Source: Chryseobacterium soldanellicola (GTDB taxonomy: Bacteria; Bacteroidota; Bacteroidia; Flavobacteriales; Weeksellaceae). From it: 64,000 nt of DNA. This document shows positions 60,935 through 64,000 of this stretch, piece by piece. The stretch lies in assembly GCF_900100115.1 (NCBI RefSeq), contig NZ_FNKL01000003.1:434001-498000 (forward strand). Reading direction: 5' to 3'. Under the pieces are notes generated by a model that had not been told where the DNA came from, searched no databases, and worked only from the letters and a program-made list of their open reading frames with translations. The position numbers were made by a program, and so were the translations under genes. Within the stretch, counting starts at the first letter, position 1; the number at the start of each line of letters is the position of its first letter.

Positions 60935-61384
60935 TTACAACACTTCCACAATTTCCTGATGAATCTTCTTTAAGGTAAAATCATCACCGGCTTTCATGCC
61001 CATCATCTTTTTTGCCATCGGGCTTTCGGGAGAAATGGCGTAAAAACGGTCGCCTTCGAAAAAGAATTCGCCCAGCGAAACAGAAATATAAAACCGGGCC
61101 TTATTCGTAATCACCAAAGAACCGAGCTGTACTCTTTCTGTGGTTTTGTTTAAGACTTTAGCCATATTTTTTTTCAGATCATTTAAAGCTCCGAGCTGGC
61201 GTTGCATCTGGTAGATTTCTTCCTGCATTTCTTCACGCATACTGTCATATTTCGGTGTCTTTTTTATGTCGCGGCTTGCTTCTAAGGTAAAATCAATAAA
61301 CTTTGTCAGCTTATCAATTTTTTCTGCAATCACGTTTTTAACATAGTTTCTTATATCGTTTTTCTCAAATACTATCTTCTCCAT
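60935..61384 (-). CDS. GreA/GreB family elongation factor-like protein
   Basis: 149-residue protein: an N-terminal coiled-coil segment (about residues 25-75) and a C-terminal FKBP-like Gre domain (VQLGSLVITNKARFYISVSLG, ISPESPMAKKMMGMKAGDDF). Compared with the 158-residue GreA the coiled coil is different in sequence and lacks an obvious acidic DLEE tip, so it may be a Gre-like regulator of RNA polymerase rather than a transcript-cleavage factor. Confidence 0.88.
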   Translation of the reverse strand: MEKIVFEKNDIRNYVKNVIAEKIDKLTKFIDFTLEASRDIKKTPKYDSMREEMQEEIYQMQRQLGALNDLKKNMAKVLNKTTERVQLGSLVITNKARFYISVSLGEFFFEGDRFYAISPESPMAKKMMGMKAGDDFTLKKIHQEIVEVL

Positions 61385-61458
61385 GAATCTATTCTTTACA
61401 TAAAGATAATATTTTTTTAAATAAAAAAGCCCTGCAAAATTTACAAGGCTATATTTTT

Positions 61459-61989
61459 TTATTGTTCTGAGATTTTCTTTAAATCACCCAGCCCCTGGTC
61501 AAACATTTTTCCCATTTGGCTGTCCATCATTGGTTTCATCACTTTCATCATCGTGGTTAATTCATTATCCATTGTCCAGGTTACTTTTGTTCCGCTTCCT
61601 TCGGGAGTTAAAACAAAGCTTCCGTTTGCAACACCGTCCCAGGGCTTGATAAAATGAAGTGTGCTTGATAGCTTTTGATTGGGAATAACTTCAGTTACAC
61701 TCTGCTCACCTTCTCCCACCTGGTCATTTCCTTTCCAGTGGTAAGAATCTCCGACAGTTCCGGGTGTTCCTGAGTAAGTAATAACAATATTTTTATCTGC
61801 TTTTGCAAAAGGATTCCATTCATTAAATGCCTTTGTAGAACCTACGTGTTGCCATACTTTTTCTTTTGGAGCATTGATTACGACTGATCTTTCAAAATGA
61901 TAATCTTTACTGAAAGCGATCATTGCGAATACAACGTACAGCACAGCCAGCAGAATAATTACACCAAGAATTTTTAAAATTGTTTTCAT
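61459..61989 (-). CDS. SRPBCC (polyketide cyclase/START-like) family protein
   Basis: 176-residue protein: one N-terminal membrane helix or anchor (LKILGVIILLAVLYVVFAMIAF), then a START-like domain with INAPKEKVWQHVGSTKAFNEWNPF and GTKVTWTMDNELT. Such domains bind lipids or hydrophobic ligands; no function is assigned here. Monocistronic with a -7 element at 62046-62053. Confidence 0.87.
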   Translation of the reverse strand: MKTILKILGVIILLAVLYVVFAMIAFSKDYHFERSVVINAPKEKVWQHVGSTKAFNEWNPFAKADKNIVITYSGTPGTVGDSYHWKGNDQVGEGEQSVTEVIPNQKLSSTLHFIKPWDGVANGSFVLTPEGSGTKVTWTMDNELTTMMKVMKPMMDSQMGKMFDQGLGDLKKISEQ

Positions 61990-62045
61990 CGTCTATAAAA
62001 TATTTAGGGTTAAATTTTTAACAGCAATAAGCAGTAAATCGGTTT

Positions 62046-62053
62046 CAAAATTA
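62046..62053 (-). promoter_or_regulatory. Predicted -7 element of the SRPBCC gene
   Basis: Minus-strand TAATTTTG, 56 bp before the ATG at 61989. Confidence 0.5.
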
Positions 62054-62109
62054 GTCATTCCCTCAACATTTCACCTTTGCATATGACAAGATATTAAAGA
62101 TAAAGCATT

Positions 62110-62142
62110 TTGTCATATCTTTTCATTAAGGCATTATTTTTG
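62110..62142 (+). promoter_or_regulatory. Predicted promoter of the M3 peptidase gene
   Basis: TTG at 62110-62112 and TATTTTTG at 62135-62142 with a 22-bp spacer, the only site in the window where both the -33 and -7 elements of the Bacteroidota consensus were seen. The ATG is 60 bp downstream. Confidence 0.6.
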
Positions 62143-62202
62143 CGCGTTTCAGCTATCAAATCACTACGATTCATTAAATTTACATTAATTAAAAAATAGA
62201 AG

Positions 62203-64000
62203 ATGAGTATTTTAACAGAAAAATTTAACACACCATATCATTCAGCGCCATTTACAGACATTAAAAATGAAGATTATCTTCCCGCTTTTAAGGAATTAAT
62301 TCAAAAATCAGAGGAAGAAATCAACCAAATCGTCAACAATCCTGAGGAACCGACTTTTGAAAACGTAATCGAAGCTTTGGCGTATTCGGGCGAACAGCTT
62401 GATCTGGTTTCTAATATTTTTTTCAACTTAAATTCTGCAGAAACAAGCGATGAACTTCAACAAATAGCACAGGACGTTTCACCTATTTTAACGGAATATT
62501 CTTCAAAAATTTCTCAAAACGAAGCTCTTTTCAATAAAATTAAAAAAGTTTATGACCAAAAAGAGAAATATAATCTCAATGAAGAACAACAAATGCTTTT
62601 GAATGAAACCTACAAAGGTTTTGTAAGAAGCGGTGCTTTATTAAATGAAGAAGACAAAGAAAAATTAAAGAAAATCAGCATGGATTTATCTTTAAAATCG
62701 CTTCAGTTCGGGCAAAATGTGCTGGCTTCAACCAATAATTATTTCAAACATATCACCAATAAAGAAGATTTGGCAGGAATTCCGGAAGCGATCATCGAGC
62801 AATACGCCGAAGAAGCAAAAGAAAGAAATCTGGAAGGCTGGGTGGTGACCTTACAATATCCGAGCTATATTCCTTTTATGACCTATGCTGAAAACCGTGA
62901 ACTGAGAAAAGAAATTGCCCTGGCAAACGGTAAAAAATCCTTTGATGGCGGCGAATTTGATAATCAAAATTTAATTAAAGAACTTCTTTCATTAAAACAG
63001 CAGAAAGCAGAATTATTAGGCTATGCAAACTATGCAGACTATGTTTTGGAAGAAAGAATGGCAAAATCTCCAACAAAAGTTCTTGATTTTTTAAATGAAT
63101 TGCTGACCAAAGCAAAACCTTATGCAGCCAAAGAAATTGAAGAGTTAAAAGCTTTAGCAAAAGCCGATGGAATCGATGAAATGCAAAGTTATGACCACGC
63201 TTTTTATGCTGAAAAACTTCGTAAGGCTAAATATGATTTAAATGATGAAGAATTAAAACCTTATTTTCCTTTAAATCAGGTTCAAGATGCTGTTTTTGGG
63301 CTAGCTAATACATTATTCGGGTTGACTTTTGAGGAAAGAAATGACATTCCGAAATACCATGAAGATGTGAAAGTGTATGAAGTTTTTGAGACAGGAAGCG
63401 GGAAGTCGGAAGATGGAAGTGATAATCCTGAAAAAACGTTCAAATCTTTACTTTACGTTGATTATTTCCCAAGAAAAGGCAAAAGAGCCGGCGCGTGGAT
63501 GACGAGCTACAAAAATCAGTATAAAAAAGCCGGCGAAAATTCTCGTCCGCATATTTCTATCGTTTGTAATTTCAGCAAACCGACGAAAGATACGCCGAGT
63601 TTATTGACGTTTCAGGAGGTAACGACTTTGTTCCATGAATTTGGTCATGCCCTTCACGGAATGTTGGCAAACACGCAATATCCTACCCTTTCAGGAACTT
63701 CTGTGAAATGGGATTTTGTGGAATTACCTTCTCAGTTTTTAGAAAATTTCTGCTACGAACCGGAATTCTTAAAAACTTTCGCCAAACATTATAAAACAGG
63801 TGAAATTCTTCCTGATGAAAAAATTAAGAAAATCGAACAGTCGAAAAACTTCATGGAAGGTTATCAAACCTTAAGACAACTAGGTTTCGGATTGCTGGAT
63901 ATGAATTACCATACTAAAGTTGAAGAGTTGGAGAGTAAGAGTGTGAAGGAGTTTGAGGATGATTATACAAAAGCAACACAGCTTTATCCTGTAAATCCTA
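62203..64000 (+). CDS. M3 family metallopeptidase (Dcp/oligopeptidase A-like), 3' end outside window
   Basis: First 599 residues of a zinc peptidase, open to the window edge. MSILTEKFNTPYHSAPFTDIK is a typical Dcp start, and the zinc motif HEFGH is in TTLFHEFGHALHGML near residue 482, with a downstream Glu in WDFVELPSQFLENF. It cleaves short peptides in the cytoplasm or periplasm; no signal peptide is visible. A loop near residues 398-408 (GSGKSEDGS) is encoded by four 7-bp GGAAGNN units and looks inserted. Confidence 0.92.
   Translation, partial: MSILTEKFNTPYHSAPFTDIKNEDYLPAFKELIQKSEEEINQIVNNPEEPTFENVIEALAYSGEQLDLVSNIFFNLNSAETSDELQQIAQDVSPILTEYSSKISQNEALFNKIKKVYDQKEKYNLNEEQQMLLNETYKGFVRSGALLNEEDKEKLKKISMDLSLKSLQFGQNVLASTNNYFKHITNKEDLAGIPEAIIEQYAEEAKERNLEGWVVTLQYPSYIPFMTYAENRELRKEIALANGKKSFDGGEFDNQNLIKELLSLKQQKAELLGYANYADYVLEERMAKSPTKVLDFLNELLTKAKPYAAKEIEELKALAKADGIDEMQSYDHAFYAEKLRKAKYDLNDEELKPYFPLNQVQDAVFGLANTLFGLTFEERNDIPKYHEDVKVYEVFETGSGKSEDGSDNPEKTFKSLLYVDYFPRKGKRAGAWMTSYKNQYKKAGENSRPHISIVCNFSKPTKDTPSLLTFQEVTTLFHEFGHALHGMLANTQYPTLSGTSVKWDFVELPSQFLENFCYEPEFLKTFAKHYKTGEILPDEKIKKIEQSKNFMEGYQTLRQLGFGLLDMNYHTKVEELESKSVKEFEDDYTKATQLYPVNP
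63394..63421. repeat. Period-7 repeat inside the M3 peptidase coding sequence
   Basis: Four units GGAAGCG, GGAAGTC, GGAAGAT, GGAAGTG. The reading frame stays open through them and resumes the conserved segment (LLYVDYFPRKGK) downstream. Confidence 0.8.

Noticed and set aside
1..64000. tRNA or rRNA genes, prophage or integrative element
   Set aside because: No cloverleaf-like sequences, integrase, phage structural or conjugation genes were recognised in the gaps or frames.

Overview
The window looks like a chromosomal segment of a Bacteroidota bacterium of the Flavobacteriia, most like Chryseobacterium or a close Weeksellaceae relative. This is inferred from low GC, starts without Shine-Dalgarno sequences, many TAnnTTTG (-7 type) promoters, a long Ala/Glu tail on ribosomal protein S16, and family content such as DUF6428 beside ars genes. 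No integrase, insertion sequence, CRISPR array, rRNA or tRNA gene was found.

Region 1 (1-24.8 kb, all minus strand) is a Wzx/Wzy-type surface polysaccharide locus. In transcription order it holds a PLP aminotransferase, a membrane UDP-sugar 4,6-dehydratase, Wza- and Wzc-like export proteins, a UDP-sugar 6-dehydrogenase, an L-2-hydroxyglutarate oxidase, WbpE/WbpD/WbpB homologues, Wzx flippase, Wzy polymerase, a UDP-HexNAc 2-epimerase, two GT4 glycosyltransferases, a beta-helix protein, an acetamidino-sugar module (amidotransferase, HisH-like, HisF-like), an AsnB-type amidotransferase and an FnlA-type dehydratase cut by the window edge. Together they predict a 2,3-diacetamido mannuronic-type acid, an amidine-bearing sugar and probably FucNAc. 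The hydroxyglutarate oxidase between the WbpA- and WbpE-like genes may recycle the 2-hydroxyglutarate formed by the WbpB reaction.

Region 2 (24.8-29.7 kb) holds recX, glyA, an arsenic-type operon (ArsR, DUF6428, an unlisted 41-aa membrane ORF, thioredoxin-type ArsC), a thioredoxin-reductase-like flavoprotein whose 5' leader is a 12-copy heptanucleotide repeat, and a divergent Fur-family regulator.

Region 3 (29.9-35.2 kb) is a MacAB-like ABC export operon: ATPase, two permeases and an adaptor. A frameshifted four-helix-bundle gene and degenerate repeats lie between the genes.

Region 4 (35.2-64 kb) is mostly core genome: class I ribonucleotide reductase (nrdB, a small ABM-like gene, nrdA, with no ATP-cone in either subunit), DUF72, a beta-barrel protein, an HD hydrolase, an alpha/beta hydrolase, a PfkB kinase, DUF4241, valS, DUF1573, PPK2, RNase P RNA, an ECF sigma factor with a membrane partner, rpoN, asnS, AraC, a serine hydrolase, rpsP-rimM, nitroreductase, a Gre-like factor, SRPBCC and a truncated M3 peptidase.

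Two window-wide patterns stand out. One is a family of 7-bp-period tandem arrays, mostly intergenic but once inside a coding sequence. The other is a set of promoters so close to start codons that leaderless transcripts are predicted. All functions are inferred by reading the sequence; no database search was run.
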